Assembly: GCA_904501755.1 (NCBI GenBank)
Contig: CAJGBV010000009.1
Span: 6,807 to 70,806, forward strand
Direction: 5' to 3'
From: Clostridiaceae bacterium
GTDB lineage: Bacteria; Bacillota; Clostridia; Oscillospirales; Acutalibacteraceae
Length of the DNA: 64,000 bases
The notes under the pieces were generated by a model. That model searched no databases and had not been told where the DNA came from. It saw only the letters and a program-made list of their open reading frames with translations. Shown in pieces: positions 1-7,830 of the stretch (position 1 is the first letter of the stretch; every line of letters begins with the position of its first letter). Position numbers and translations under genes: made by a program.

Positions 1-663
1 ATTATTTATATCTATATTTTCGAATAAATTTGCGAGAAGTTCGGTGACGTTTTCACCATCAAAATAAGGCAAAAGACCATCAGCCACACAGCCTAAATTA
101 TCACATCCGTCCAGATACAAAACAAAGTTCCAACAAACCACAGCCTCGTAAATATTTTCTGCAGGATGCATAGGAACCTTTTTAAGAGCTGATATAAGTT
201 TTTTATCTGCATTAACATCTTCCAGATAAGAAACACAACGACCCACAAAAATCTTTATACCATCAAGGAGCAATTTAAGTCCCTCTTGCAAATCCTTATC
301 CGCTATCTTCTCTATACGACTGTAATATGATAAAAAACCATCTTTAAGCACACGCTCATAATGCGGCATAGAATGTGTATACATATTCCCGCCAACTGCG
401 TGCTCGTGGGGAACAGAAGAATACCATCTGCAAAAATTTGAAGTAATATAATTTTTACTATATTCATCAAGAGCAGATAAATCTACAACCATATTATTGA
501 TATAATTTACAGTGTTCATTTTTCCCGAAGGATAAAGAGGTTTGCCTTCATAAATCGGCAAATCAACAGTTTCGTAAAATTTACTAAGTGCTGCAGCTTT
601 GCGATAAAACAATCCTCTGTCACTGTCCAAGAGTTTCTCTGCTATTAATATATTTTTATCCAT
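1..663 (-). CDS. Glycyl-radical (pyruvate formate-lyase-like) enzyme, N-terminal part, cut by window edge
   Basis: Only the first 221 codons lie in the window; the frame is open to base 1. The start ATG (661-663) follows an AGGGTGAT Shine-Dalgarno. Seen: a segment with HSMPHYERVL followed by KDGF at about residues 100-115, and near residues 185-205 a PAENIYEAVVCWNF stretch followed by DGCDNLG and LLPYF. These resemble the PFL-domain pattern of glycyl-radical enzymes (P-x-DYE-x-LL-x-G, then GR-x-DQ-x-LYPYY). The catalytic Cys and the C-terminal Gly-radical loop are outside the window, so substrate and activity cannot be judged. It is divergent from an AraC-type regulator that may control it. 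Family assignment is by motif recognition only. Confidence 0.6.
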   Translation of the reverse strand, partial: MDKNILIAEKLLDSDRGLFYRKAAALSKFYETVDLPIYEGKPLYPSGKMNTVNYINNMVVDLSALDEYSKNYITSNFCRWYSSVPHEHAVGGNMYTHSMPHYERVLKDGFLSYYSRIEKIADKDLQEGLKLLLDGIKIFVGRCVSYLEDVNADKKLISALKKVPMHPAENIYEAVVCWNFVLYLDGCDNLGCVADGLLPYFDGENVTELLANLFENIDINN

Positions 664-708
664 AACATCACCCTATATAATTTTAATTTATTTTTCCGTA
701 AAAACATA

Positions 709-738
709 TTGAAAAACAATAACATTATATGGTAAAAT
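709..738 (+). promoter_or_regulatory. Sigma-A-type promoter for the AraC regulator
   Basis: TTGAAA (709-714) and TAAAAT (733-738) with an 18-base spacer, 20 bases before the regulator start. The region is shared with the divergent gene at 663, so regulator binding here could affect both. Confidence 0.5.
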
Positions 739-758
739 AATAACAAGAAGGTGTTGTT

Positions 759-1544
759 ATGCGTTATGAAATTTTTGCAGATTCTACCAACCCCATATTA
801 AATATTGTATCTGTCGGATACACTGAAAACCCCGATATATCCAAATATGGACCTGCTTTCAGGGACCAATATATTATACATTACTGTCTTTCAGGCAAAG
901 GCTATTTTAACGGTGAACCGGTAACGCAAGGACAGGGTTTTTTAATAACTCCAAATATGTTTCAGGAATATCACCCCGATTTAAAAGACCCTTGGGAATT
1001 TATATGGATTATATCTAATGACGAAAAAATTTCCGACCTATTCAGCAAATACAAAACGATACAAGACACAAATATTTTCAACTTTTATAGTTTCGAAAAA
1101 CTAAACAATTTAAAACAGTTTCTGATTAACTCTAAAAACAAAATATACTCTTCATATTTATTACTTGAGTTTGTTATTTCGGTCTTTAACGACAGTTTAA
1201 AAACATCAAACAGTATTCCAATTTCCTACACAAGTTCAGTTTATTTTGAAGCGGCAATAAACTATATTAACACTCATCCCAACACTTATGTAAAAAATCT
1301 GACGAACTTTTTAGGAATCACACAACCATACTTATATAAAATATTCAAACAAAAGACAGACCTTTCGCCCAAACAGTATATACTTATGGAGAAACTCAAA
1401 AAATCCAAAAAGCTACTAAAAGAAAGCAACCTTACAGTTACGCAGGTTGCAAGTGCTGTTGGATTTAGCGATGTATTGGATTTTTCTAAATTCTTTACTT
1501 CAAAAACAGGTTACTCTCCTCAAAATTTCAGAAAGAACAACTGA
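759..1544 (+). CDS. AraC-family transcriptional regulator
   Basis: A 261-residue DNA-binding regulator. The N-terminal half (about 15-120) has the beta-rich cupin look of AraC sensor domains, including an H-Y-C-L-S-G-K-G-Y segment typical of the first strands. Residues about 165-258 hold the two helix-turn-helix motifs, ending in the family signature VASAVGFSDVLDFSKFF followed by GYSPQNFR. The start ATG has an AAGAAGGTG Shine-Dalgarno. It is divergent from the glycyl-radical-type gene and is followed in the same direction by a sugar isomerase-like gene with its own promoter. Its inducer is unknown; the neighbours suggest carbon-source control. Confidence 0.88.
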   Translation: MRYEIFADSTNPILNIVSVGYTENPDISKYGPAFRDQYIIHYCLSGKGYFNGEPVTQGQGFLITPNMFQEYHPDLKDPWEFIWIISNDEKISDLFSKYKTIQDTNIFNFYSFEKLNNLKQFLINSKNKIYSSYLLLEFVISVFNDSLKTSNSIPISYTSSVYFEAAINYINTHPNTYVKNLTNFLGITQPYLYKIFKQKTDLSPKQYILMEKLKKSKKLLKESNLTVTQVASAVGFSDVLDFSKFFTSKTGYSPQNFRKNN

Positions 1545-1579
1545 TTTCAAATCATAAATTACTGATTTTTCAGAAATTC

Positions 1580-1608
1580 TTGACTTTAATTAATTATATC
1601 AATATAAT
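1580..1608 (+). promoter_or_regulatory. Sigma-A-type promoter for the TIM-barrel isomerase
   Basis: TTGACT (1580-1585), 17-base spacer, perfect TATAAT (1603-1608), 37 bases before the 1646 start. Confidence 0.65.
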
Positions 1609-1645
1609 TATTATGCAAAAATTTAAATATTTACGGAGATAAAAA

Positions 1646-2485
1646 ATGTGGAAACAAAAAATCGGTATTTCTATAGGAAATAACTACGCTATACCTACAA
1701 CTGAGGTAATAAAACTGATAAGAAACATTGGTTTTGACGCCATATCACCCGAATGGAGCGAAAAAGTTGATATGAAAGAGCTTGTTGAAACTGCCAAAGC
1801 ATGTGGACTTTTTGTGCAGTCACTTCACGCCCCATTTCATAACGCTGACAAACTGTGGGATAATGACGTTTCTGTAAGCACACCTGCTAAAAACGAACTA
1901 CTATCTTCATTGGACACTTGTATTAAGTTCAATATTCCGATTTTAGTTGTTCATACCTGGATAGGTTTTGATTATAAGTTTAGTGCCGAGGCACTAAATT
2001 TCAAAACTTTCGATGAAATTGTAGAATATGCAAAGCAAAACAACGTTAAAATAGCCTTTGAAAACACCGAGGGCGAAGAATATCTCTTCGCATTAATGGA
2101 ACATTTTAAAAATAATGATACAGTTGGTTTTTGCTGGGACAGCGGACACGAAATGTGTTATAATCACTCACAGGATTTACTTGCGAAACTGGGTGACCGC
2201 CTTATTATGACACATATTAACGATAATCTCGGTATCAGCCGATTTGACGGCAAAATAGATTGGACTGATGACCTGCATCTGCTTCCCTTTGACGGCGTTG
2301 CTGATTGGGATTACAATATTCAGCGTTTAAAAAATTCTCGTTCTATGGACATTCTGAATTTTGAGCTTAATATTACTTCTAAACCAGACAGGCACGAAAA
2401 TGATATTTACCGGCAGATGACATTAGAGCTTTATTTTACAGAAGCTTATAAACGCGCTTGTAAAATAGCGTATAAATATTCTTAA
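1646..2485 (+). CDS. Sugar phosphate isomerase/epimerase (xylose isomerase-like TIM barrel)
   Basis: A 279-residue AP_endonuc_2/xylose isomerase-like TIM barrel. Candidate metal-binding residues of this fold can be seen: the Glu in AFENTEG (about 139), the Asp/His in CWDSGHE (about 172-176), the His in THIND (about 191) and the Glu in NFELN near the end. Family members isomerise or epimerise free or phosphorylated sugars and inositols; the substrate here cannot be told. It starts after a CGGAG Shine-Dalgarno, has its own promoter, and ends in a hairpin terminator. It follows an AraC gene and may belong to the same sugar-response unit. Confidence 0.8.
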   Translation: MWKQKIGISIGNNYAIPTTEVIKLIRNIGFDAISPEWSEKVDMKELVETAKACGLFVQSLHAPFHNADKLWDNDVSVSTPAKNELLSSLDTCIKFNIPILVVHTWIGFDYKFSAEALNFKTFDEIVEYAKQNNVKIAFENTEGEEYLFALMEHFKNNDTVGFCWDSGHEMCYNHSQDLLAKLGDRLIMTHINDNLGISRFDGKIDWTDDLHLLPFDGVADWDYNIQRLKNSRSMDILNFELNITSKPDRHENDIYRQMTLELYFTEAYKRACKIAYKYS

Positions 2486-2491
2486 TAATTT

Positions 2492-2519
2492 AAGGCTTGA
2501 CCATTTCGGCCAAGCCTTT
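2492..2519 (+). terminator. Intrinsic terminator after the isomerase
   Basis: An AAGGCTTG arm pairs with CAAGCCTT around a short loop, followed by TTTTG. A similar hairpin plus flank recurs at 3201-3224, each time next to a spoVAC 3' end. Confidence 0.75.
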
Positions 2520-2523
2520 TGTG

Positions 2524-2643
2524 TTAAAATAAGGTTGTTATCCAATAGATAATTCCGTAAACAACACTTGCCACCGTACCGTAAACAATTACAGGTCCCG
2601 CGATTTTGAACATATTTGCACCAACGCCTAAAACAAAGCCCTC
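2524..2643 (-). pseudogene. Remnant of spoVAC: last 39 codons only
   Basis: The minus strand encodes 39 residues plus a stop matching the C-terminus of the intact SpoVAC at 3231-3674 at 34 of 39 positions (from EGFVLGVGA to YWITTLF). Similarity ends abruptly upstream at 2643: no counterpart of the first 108 residues exists and there is no start codon or Shine-Dalgarno. The remnant and the intact gene both lie directly behind a plus-strand gene and a similar AAGGCT hairpin. It is therefore either a partial duplication or the leftover of a second spoVAC. It should not be expressed. Confidence 0.8.
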
Positions 2644-2682
2644 TGCTGCTGTCAATATAGGACACAGTGATTTGAAAAAATA

Positions 2683-2711
2683 TTTACATTAAATCAGCGG
2701 TGTGGTATAAT
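2683..2711 (+). promoter_or_regulatory. Sigma-A-type promoter for the YkvA-like gene
   Basis: TTTACA (2683-2688), 17-base spacer, perfect TATAAT (2706-2711), 62 bases before the start at 2774. Confidence 0.65.
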
Positions 2712-2773
2712 AAATTCAAACATCGCGAAAATCACAAAGTATGATATGATACTATTAAAAAGGAGAAAAAACA

Positions 2774-3196
2774 ATGAGTGATATTATTAAACTCGATGAA
2801 GCAACCGCATTAACAGAATTGGGCCGAGGATTTCAAAATGCCCAAACACTTTTGGAAGATAAGGATAAATTAGAAGAGTTGTTCCAACGCCTTGAAAATA
2901 AATTGAAGGTAATTCCACATATCGGCGATAAACTTGCTGTTGCAGCATCAATGGCATCAATGGTAAAAAGCTATGTTAATAAAGAATACAGGCAGGTTCC
3001 TTTAGGCACCATAATTGCCGCAATCAGCGCTCTTGCATACATAGTTTCTCCTGTGGATTTAATACCTGATACTATTCCCGGCTTGGGTCATGTAGATGAT
3101 GCAGCTATCGTCGTTGCATGTCTTAAACTTATTGAATCCGATTTAAACGAATATATCGAATGGAGAAAAAAGAACGGAAAAGAATTAGATGTATGA
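2774..3196 (+). CDS. YkvA family protein (DUF1232)
   Basis: A 140-residue protein. Residues about 70-125 carry the DUF1232 pattern: a hydrophobic helix, then YIVSPVDLIPD and a glycine-rich turn leading to DDAAIVVACLKLI. DUF1232 proteins are small, probably membrane-associated, and of unknown function. The N-terminal 60 residues are charged and helical. The start follows AAAAAGGAG. It stands alone with its own promoter and a terminator shared with the converging spoVAC, inserted between a spoVAC remnant and the intact gene. Confidence 0.8.
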   Translation: MSDIIKLDEATALTELGRGFQNAQTLLEDKDKLEELFQRLENKLKVIPHIGDKLAVAASMASMVKSYVNKEYRQVPLGTIIAAISALAYIVSPVDLIPDTIPGLGHVDDAAIVVACLKLIESDLNEYIEWRKKNGKELDV

Positions 3197-3200
3197 TTAA

Positions 3201-3224
3201 AAGGCTCGTCATCCGGCGAGCCTT
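3201..3224. terminator. Bidirectional terminator between the YkvA-like gene and spoVAC
   Basis: An AAGGCTCG arm (3201-3208) pairs with CGAGCCTT (3217-3224), with a T-rich flank on the right. It lies between two converging stop codons and can serve both. Confidence 0.75.
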
Positions 3225-3230
3225 CTTTCA

Positions 3231-3674
3231 TTAAAACAATGTTGTTATCCAATAAATAACTCCATAAATCACACTCGCCGCCGTACCATACACGATCACC
3301 GGGCCGGCGATGGTGAACATTTTTGCACCAACTCCTAAGACAAACCCCTCCTGTTTAAATTCTATTGCTGGAGAAACCACAGCGTTTGCAAAGCCCGTTA
3401 TAGGAACGAGAGTTCCTGCTCCTGCGAATTTTGCGATATTATCAAACACCTTAAGACCTGTAAGAAGTGCCGCTAAAAAAATCAAGGACGCTGAGGTGAG
3501 CAAGCGTGCATTTTCTTCTCCGAGTTCCATTTTCATATAGACCTCAAATAACACCTCACCAAGAGCACATATAAAACCGCCTACAAGAAACGCAAATGTG
3601 CAGTTTTTTAGGTGCTTTGATGGTGGAGATGCTTTTTTTACCATAACTGAATATTCTTTTGCATTTGTACTCAT
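3231..3674 (-). CDS. spoVAC: Stage V sporulation protein AC (SpoVAC)
   Basis: A 147-residue membrane protein of the SpoVA spore channel, which carries dipicolinic acid across the forespore inner membrane. Seen: LKNC followed by FAFLVGGFICALG, then FAGAGTLVPITGFANAV, then EGFVLGVGAKMF, all SpoVAC hallmarks, with four to five hydrophobic segments. I chose the ATG at 3672-3674 because it has a clear AAAGGAG site and gives the family's usual length. A longer in-frame start at 3723-3725, overlapping the preceding stop codon, adds 17 residues and is less likely. Unusually, spoVAD and spoVAE are not adjacent. The Shine-Dalgarno lies in the 3' arm of the terminator hairpin of the gene before it, so read-through mRNA should not be translated. 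Confidence 0.92.
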   Translation of the reverse strand: MSTNAKEYSVMVKKASPPSKHLKNCTFAFLVGGFICALGEVLFEVYMKMELGEENARLLTSASLIFLAALLTGLKVFDNIAKFAGAGTLVPITGFANAVVSPAIEFKQEGFVLGVGAKMFTIAGPVIVYGTAASVIYGVIYWITTLF

Positions 3675-3677
3675 AAC

Positions 3678-3719
3678 AAAAACTCCTTTACTCTTATTCT
3701 TAGAGTAAAGGAGTTTTTT
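3678..3719 (-). terminator. Terminator of galU-SGNH unit that also masks the spoVAC Shine-Dalgarno
   Basis: Perfect 14-base arms at 3681-3694 and 3702-3715 with a 7-base loop, extended by A/T pairs. Read leftward, the 3' arm ends AAAGGAG then TTTTT, so one element is both a Rho-independent terminator and the ribosome site of spoVAC, 7 bases before its ATG. Confidence 0.8.
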
Positions 3720-3724
3720 ATACA

Positions 3725-4801
3725 TTATTTTTCAATAAGTTCTCTGACTACACCGCCGATAACCTCAGCCATCCGTGCAAATCCTCTATCGGTAGGATGA
3801 CATCCGTCAACCGTAAAATCAAGACGGTCAGAGCCAATAAAGAAAGAATTTCCGTCAACGAAATACACATTTTTATCTCCCTGAGAACGAGCAGTGAGAT
3901 ATGTATTCAGTATTATATCCTTGCGCGAAAGATCCCACTCGTCAGTATACTTTCTTGCATCAGGCTTTGTAACTATAATTATTGGTAAATCAGGGTTAGC
4001 ATCCCTCATTATTTTATAAAAATCATAATGAGTATTTTTAAGATGCTCATCACTTGGAGCATTGTGGTCATAGTCCATTACAAACACTGACATATCAAGC
4101 TTTGAAAGATACTCCGCAAGACTTGGCTCACCCTTAGCATTTCCCGAAAAGCCGAAATTCATAATATTGATATCTAACATTCTGCCTATCTGATTAACGT
4201 AAGTCATACCGGGACGGGATGCTGCAAAGCCGTGAGTAATGGAAGAACCATAGAATACTACAGGTTTTTCGTATTTATAAGGTGTAGCCTCGCAAAGCTT
4301 TGCATCGTTTTGGAGTGCTATTTCTACATCAAATATTTCATTACCTGAAGGGAAATAAATAGTTATCTGACGCATTTTTTTATCAGCAAACTTCCTTATA
4401 CCCTGATAACCCTCAAAGCCGTCCATAGAAGGAACAAAGCTTGAAGCATAGGTTTGCCCCATACCTTCATCAATATAAATATCAAAGCCTGTTTCATTAA
4501 GTCTTGTAACATGAGGGCTTGACAGAACGTGTCGTTTAAACTCGACTCTTATACCTACATACATAGAATCGGTAGCAAAACGCACCCTTGCACCCGCAGA
4601 AGCAGGAGATTTTGAGGCAACACCGCCGCTTATTTTAACGGCAATATCCTTAGGAATACGGTTATACGTATTCATCGGGTCAACAAGGCCGTAAATTTTA
4701 AACGGAGCTGTTCTTATATTATAGAACTTTGCGTCCTCCTCTTTAATATCAAGTCCTTCGCAGCAGTAACCGCTCCAGAGTTCACCCACATCAACTAACA
4801 T
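3725..4801 (-). CDS. SGNH/GDSL hydrolase with N-terminal jelly-roll (carbohydrate esterase-like)
   Basis: 358 residues. The C-terminal half is an SGNH esterase: block I FYGSSITHG (nucleophile Ser about 185), then NFGFSGNAKGE (Gly/Asn blocks) and VDGCHPTDRG (Asp/His about 331-334). The N-terminal half looks like the beta-sandwich that precedes Lipase_GDSL_3 domains. Such proteins deacylate carbohydrates or other esters; the substrate is unknown. There is no signal peptide, so it is probably cytoplasmic. It starts 3 bases after the galU stop, so the two are co-transcribed, linking it loosely to UDP-glucose and glycan metabolism. Confidence 0.8.
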   Translation of the reverse strand: MLVDVGELWSGYCCEGLDIKEEDAKFYNIRTAPFKIYGLVDPMNTYNRIPKDIAVKISGGVASKSPASAGARVRFATDSMYVGIRVEFKRHVLSSPHVTRLNETGFDIYIDEGMGQTYASSFVPSMDGFEGYQGIRKFADKKMRQITIYFPSGNEIFDVEIALQNDAKLCEATPYKYEKPVVFYGSSITHGFAASRPGMTYVNQIGRMLDINIMNFGFSGNAKGEPSLAEYLSKLDMSVFVMDYDHNAPSDEHLKNTHYDFYKIMRDANPDLPIIIVTKPDARKYTDEWDLSRKDIILNTYLTARSQGDKNVYFVDGNSFFIGSDRLDFTVDGCHPTDRGFARMAEVIGGVVRELIEK

Positions 4802-4804
4802 AGA

Positions 4805-5674
4805 TTAAAGCCCTCCAACAAGTTCCTTAAGATAATCTTTAAAATCTTCACCTATTTCCTTATGGTTAAGAGCAACCTCTACATTAGCTTTCATAATTCC
4901 AAGCTTATTACCCATATCATAACGGATACCTGTAAAATCAACACCAACCATACCCTCTTTAACAGCTATCTCACGCATAGCATCGGTAAGTTGAAGTTCT
5001 CCACCTGCGCCATAAGGGATACGGGAAAGAATATCAAAAATATCGGGTGTAAGTACACATCTGCCAAGAATAGCAAAGTTTGAAAAAATTTCTTCTTCCT
5101 TTGGCTTTTCAATCATATCAGAAACACCGTAAACATTCTCTTCGAGCTTTTCAACCTTTAAGGAACAATACTTTTTAACAAGCTCGGTTGGTACTTCTTT
5201 AATACAAACAGCACTCTTTTCATATTTTTCACTGGCTCTGCAAAGCTGAGCAATCGCAGGGTCCTCTCCAATAATTACATCATCGCCATACAGTACAGCA
5301 AAAGGCTCATTACCTACAAATTCTTTTGCCTGTAGCACAGCGTGTCCGAGTCCCTTGGTTTCTTTCTGACGGATATAATATATATTAGCAAGATTTGCAA
5401 GAGCCGCCAGTTCGTCGGCAGTATCATTTCTGCCTTTTGCACGAAGCTGAGCTTCCAGCTCAAAGGAATGATCAAAGTGGTCTTCGATAACACCTTTGCC
5501 TCTGTTTGTAATTATAAGTATATCAGTAATTCCTGCTTTAACAGCCTCTTCAACAATATACTGAATAGCAGGTTTGTCCACAATATTAAGCATTTCCTTA
5601 GGACAGGATTTAGATGCAGGAAGCACTCTTGTGCCAAGACCTGCAGCCGGAATTATAGCTTTTCTTATTTTCAT
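4805..5674 (-). CDS. galU: UTP-glucose-1-phosphate uridylyltransferase
   Basis: 289 residues, normal length. It makes UDP-glucose from UTP and glucose-1-phosphate for cell-surface glycans and galactose metabolism. Seen: AIIPAAGLGTR nucleotide-binding loop at residues 6-16, then PKEMLNIVDKPAIQYIVEEA, a YGDDV metal/substrate site near 130, and GAGGELQLTDAM near 225, all diagnostic for GalU. The ATG has an AAGGAG site and a sigma-A promoter 22 bases upstream. It is first gene of a two-gene unit with the SGNH esterase. Confidence 0.96.
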   Translation of the reverse strand: MKIRKAIIPAAGLGTRVLPASKSCPKEMLNIVDKPAIQYIVEEAVKAGITDILIITNRGKGVIEDHFDHSFELEAQLRAKGRNDTADELAALANLANIYYIRQKETKGLGHAVLQAKEFVGNEPFAVLYGDDVIIGEDPAIAQLCRASEKYEKSAVCIKEVPTELVKKYCSLKVEKLEENVYGVSDMIEKPKEEEIFSNFAILGRCVLTPDIFDILSRIPYGAGGELQLTDAMREIAVKEGMVGVDFTGIRYDMGNKLGIMKANVEVALNHKEIGEDFKDYLKELVGGL

Positions 5675-5695
5675 ATAATCAACTCCTTATTGTAA

Positions 5696-5724
5696 ATTTT
5701 AACATACAAATTGATTTTTTTCAA
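5696..5724 (-). promoter_or_regulatory. Sigma-A-type promoter for galU
   Basis: On the minus strand TTGAAA (5719-5724), 17-base spacer, TAAAAT (5696-5701). It lies just after the terminator of the ABC operon. Confidence 0.65.
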
Positions 5725-5728
5725 TATA

Positions 5729-5759
5729 AAAAGCGAACATTCCATGAATATTCGCTTTT
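5729..5759 (-). terminator. Intrinsic terminator of the xpt-ABC transporter operon
   Basis: AAAAGCGAA and TTCGCTTTT arms around a 12-13 base loop; read leftward they end in a TTTTTATATT tract, right after the last permease gene. Confidence 0.75.
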
Positions 5760-5764
5760 AAAAT

Positions 5765-6712
5765 TTATCTTTCTTCTCTGAAATAGTTAAGTCCAAGTCC
5801 CAAAGGCGGCTGATTTTCTTTCTTATCCATTATACTCGTTATAATCAGAACAACAATAGTTACTATATACGGAAGCATTTTAAACAGTTCTTTTCCCGCA
5901 AAGCTGACACCTGTTATATAACTGCTGGCGATATATAATGCACCAAACACAATTGAACCGATTATACCAAGATTGGGTTTCCATACTGTAAATATTACAA
6001 GAGCTATAGCAAGCCAACCGATTGCATCAATACAGTATTCCCAGTTGCCATGCAAATAATCCATTACAAAGGAAAGACCGCCAAGACCTGCTATACCGCA
6101 ACCGATACAGGTAGCTGCATATCTGTATTTAGCAACATTTATACCAACAGCATCGGCAGTAGCAGGATTCTCACCTACACTTCTTAAATGAAGTCCGACA
6201 CGAGTTTTGGTCAACACATAAGAGGTCAACAAGGCAATAATTATAGCAAGATAAATTAAAACGCCGTGAGAAAGAAAAATTTTGCCAAACCAGCCAAGGT
6301 CATCTGCAAAAGGCAGTGAAGTGGTGAAATATTTGCTTCCCTTTGTATATATAGGACCTGTTTTATTTATCATATAGTCTGAAAGACCTACACCAAAGGT
6401 AGTAAGAGCAAGGCCTGTAACATTTTGATTAGCGCGAAGAGTAACAGTCAAAAAGCTATACAAAAGACCCATTAAAGCTCCACCGATAAAGGTAGCTGCA
6501 ATAGGTATTAAAATAGCTAAAACAGAAACAGCGTTTCGCTTAGCTGCATCAAGATACAGATATTCTGCATAGCATCCCATAGCAGCACCGACGCACATAA
6601 CACCCGGAATACCAAGATTCAGATGCCCTGATTTTTCAGCTATTGTTTCACCTGTGGAACCGAAAAGAAAAGCCATACCGAGTCTTATAGCACTAATAAT
6701 AAAGCTAAGCAT
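5765..6712 (-). CDS. BMP-type ABC transporter permease (NupQ/YufQ-like)
   Basis: 315 residues, about 8-9 hydrophobic segments. It is the second permease of a BPD_transp_2 (RbsC/LivH-like) importer. Seen: AEKSGHLNLGIPGVM near the N-terminus and GENPATADAVGINV around residue 180, which match nucleoside importers such as B. subtilis NupQ. The start overlaps the stop of the preceding permease in a TAATG arrangement, so translation is coupled. With the xpt gene at the head of the operon, purine nucleosides or bases are the expected cargo. Confidence 0.9.
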   Translation of the reverse strand: MLSFIISAIRLGMAFLFGSTGETIAEKSGHLNLGIPGVMCVGAAMGCYAEYLYLDAAKRNAVSVLAILIPIAATFIGGALMGLLYSFLTVTLRANQNVTGLALTTFGVGLSDYMINKTGPIYTKGSKYFTTSLPFADDLGWFGKIFLSHGVLIYLAIIIALLTSYVLTKTRVGLHLRSVGENPATADAVGINVAKYRYAATCIGCGIAGLGGLSFVMDYLHGNWEYCIDAIGWLAIALVIFTVWKPNLGIIGSIVFGALYIASSYITGVSFAGKELFKMLPYIVTIVVLIITSIMDKKENQPPLGLGLNYFREER

Positions 6713-7830
6713 TAGACATTCTCCTTTCTGTTTTTATTAACAACAATTTTATACTGTAAAAAGAATTCAGAACCTATTATAAAGAAAAGTATAATTCCCG
6801 TTACAATATCAGAAATAGCGTTAGGTATACGGAAATCGGTAGAAACCTGTTTTGAACCGATTTCAAAGAAAACAATTAAAAAGGAAGTAAATACCATATA
6901 AAGAGGATTGAATTTTGCAAGCCACGATACCATAATTGCGGTGAAACCACGACCGCCCGCTGTTGTAGTACTGATAGTATGGTTAGTTCCTCCAACAAGC
7001 AATAGTCCTGCAATACCGCAAATCGCACCGGAAACTATAAGGGTACGGATAATTACCTTTTTAACATTAATACCTATATACTTAGCGGTATTCTCGCTCT
7101 CTCCTACTACAGAAATTTCATAACCCTGTTTAGTATATTTAAGATAAATATATACAAGCACCGTAATAACAGCAACTATTATAATATTAAGCAAATAGTC
7201 CTTACCGGCAATAATTGGAAGACCAAATTGTGGCATAGGAGAAAGAACACCTGAGCCGCTTTTAACAAAATACTTAAGGAAAAATGCAATAAGCTGAATG
7301 GCAACATAGTTCATCATAAGGGTAAACAATGTTTCATTAGTGTTCCACAAAGACTTAAATATTGCAGGCAAAACAGCCCATATAATACCTGCTGTTACGG
7401 AAGCCAAAACCATTACTATTATTAAGACGGGCATAGAAAGCTTGTCACCGCAGAACATCATTACCATTACGGTAGCAAGACCGCCAACAAGAACCTGACC
7501 CTCAGCGCCGCAATTCCAGAAACGCATCTTAAACGCAGGAGTGACAGCAAGTGATATGCAAAGCAAAATAGCAACATTCTGAAGCAAGCTCCATATTCTC
7601 AATGCTCTCAAATCCACATTATTGGTTTTAATACCAAATGCACCATCAATCATTGACGCATAAACCTCTATCGGATTTTTTTGAGTCATAAGAGTTATAA
7701 ATACAGCCGACACAATCAGCGCAGCTACTACGGCAGCAGCACGTATTAAAAGATTATAATACCACGCCATAGGGTCGCGTTTTACAATATGAAAAGGTAC
7801 TGTTTTAATCTTTTTATTCTCTTTTCCCAT
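6712..7830 (-). CDS. BMP-type ABC transporter permease (NupP/YufP-like)
   Basis: 372 residues, a BPD_transp_2 membrane subunit with a cytoplasmic N-terminal tail of about 30 residues and about 10 hydrophobic segments. Seen: FWNCGAEGQVLVGG near residue 108 and VGESENTAKYIGINV near 245, the EAA-like loop that contacts the ATPase. It pairs with the permease at 5765-6712. TAATG overlaps at both ends (with the ATPase stop and the next permease start) point to fixed stoichiometry. The GGAGG site lies inside the ATPase 3' end. Confidence 0.9.
   Translation of the reverse strand: MGKENKKIKTVPFHIVKRDPMAWYYNLLIRAAAVVAALIVSAVFITLMTQKNPIEVYASMIDGAFGIKTNNVDLRALRIWSLLQNVAILLCISLAVTPAFKMRFWNCGAEGQVLVGGLATVMVMMFCGDKLSMPVLIIVMVLASVTAGIIWAVLPAIFKSLWNTNETLFTLMMNYVAIQLIAFFLKYFVKSGSGVLSPMPQFGLPIIAGKDYLLNIIIVAVITVLVYIYLKYTKQGYEISVVGESENTAKYIGINVKKVIIRTLIVSGAICGIAGLLLVGGTNHTISTTTAGGRGFTAIMVSWLAKFNPLYMVFTSFLIVFFEIGSKQVSTDFRIPNAISDIVTGIILFFIIGSEFFLQYKIVVNKNRKENV

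Noticed and set aside
2423..2665. 80-residue reading frame on the minus strand
   Set aside because: It lies in a different frame from the spoVAC remnant, overlaps the isomerase 3' end and its terminator, and has no ribosome site.
3675..3725. N-terminal 17-residue extension of SpoVAC
   Set aside because: The extension is encoded by the terminator hairpin and lacks family similarity; the internal ATG has the good ribosome site. Coupled start at the preceding stop codon cannot be fully excluded.
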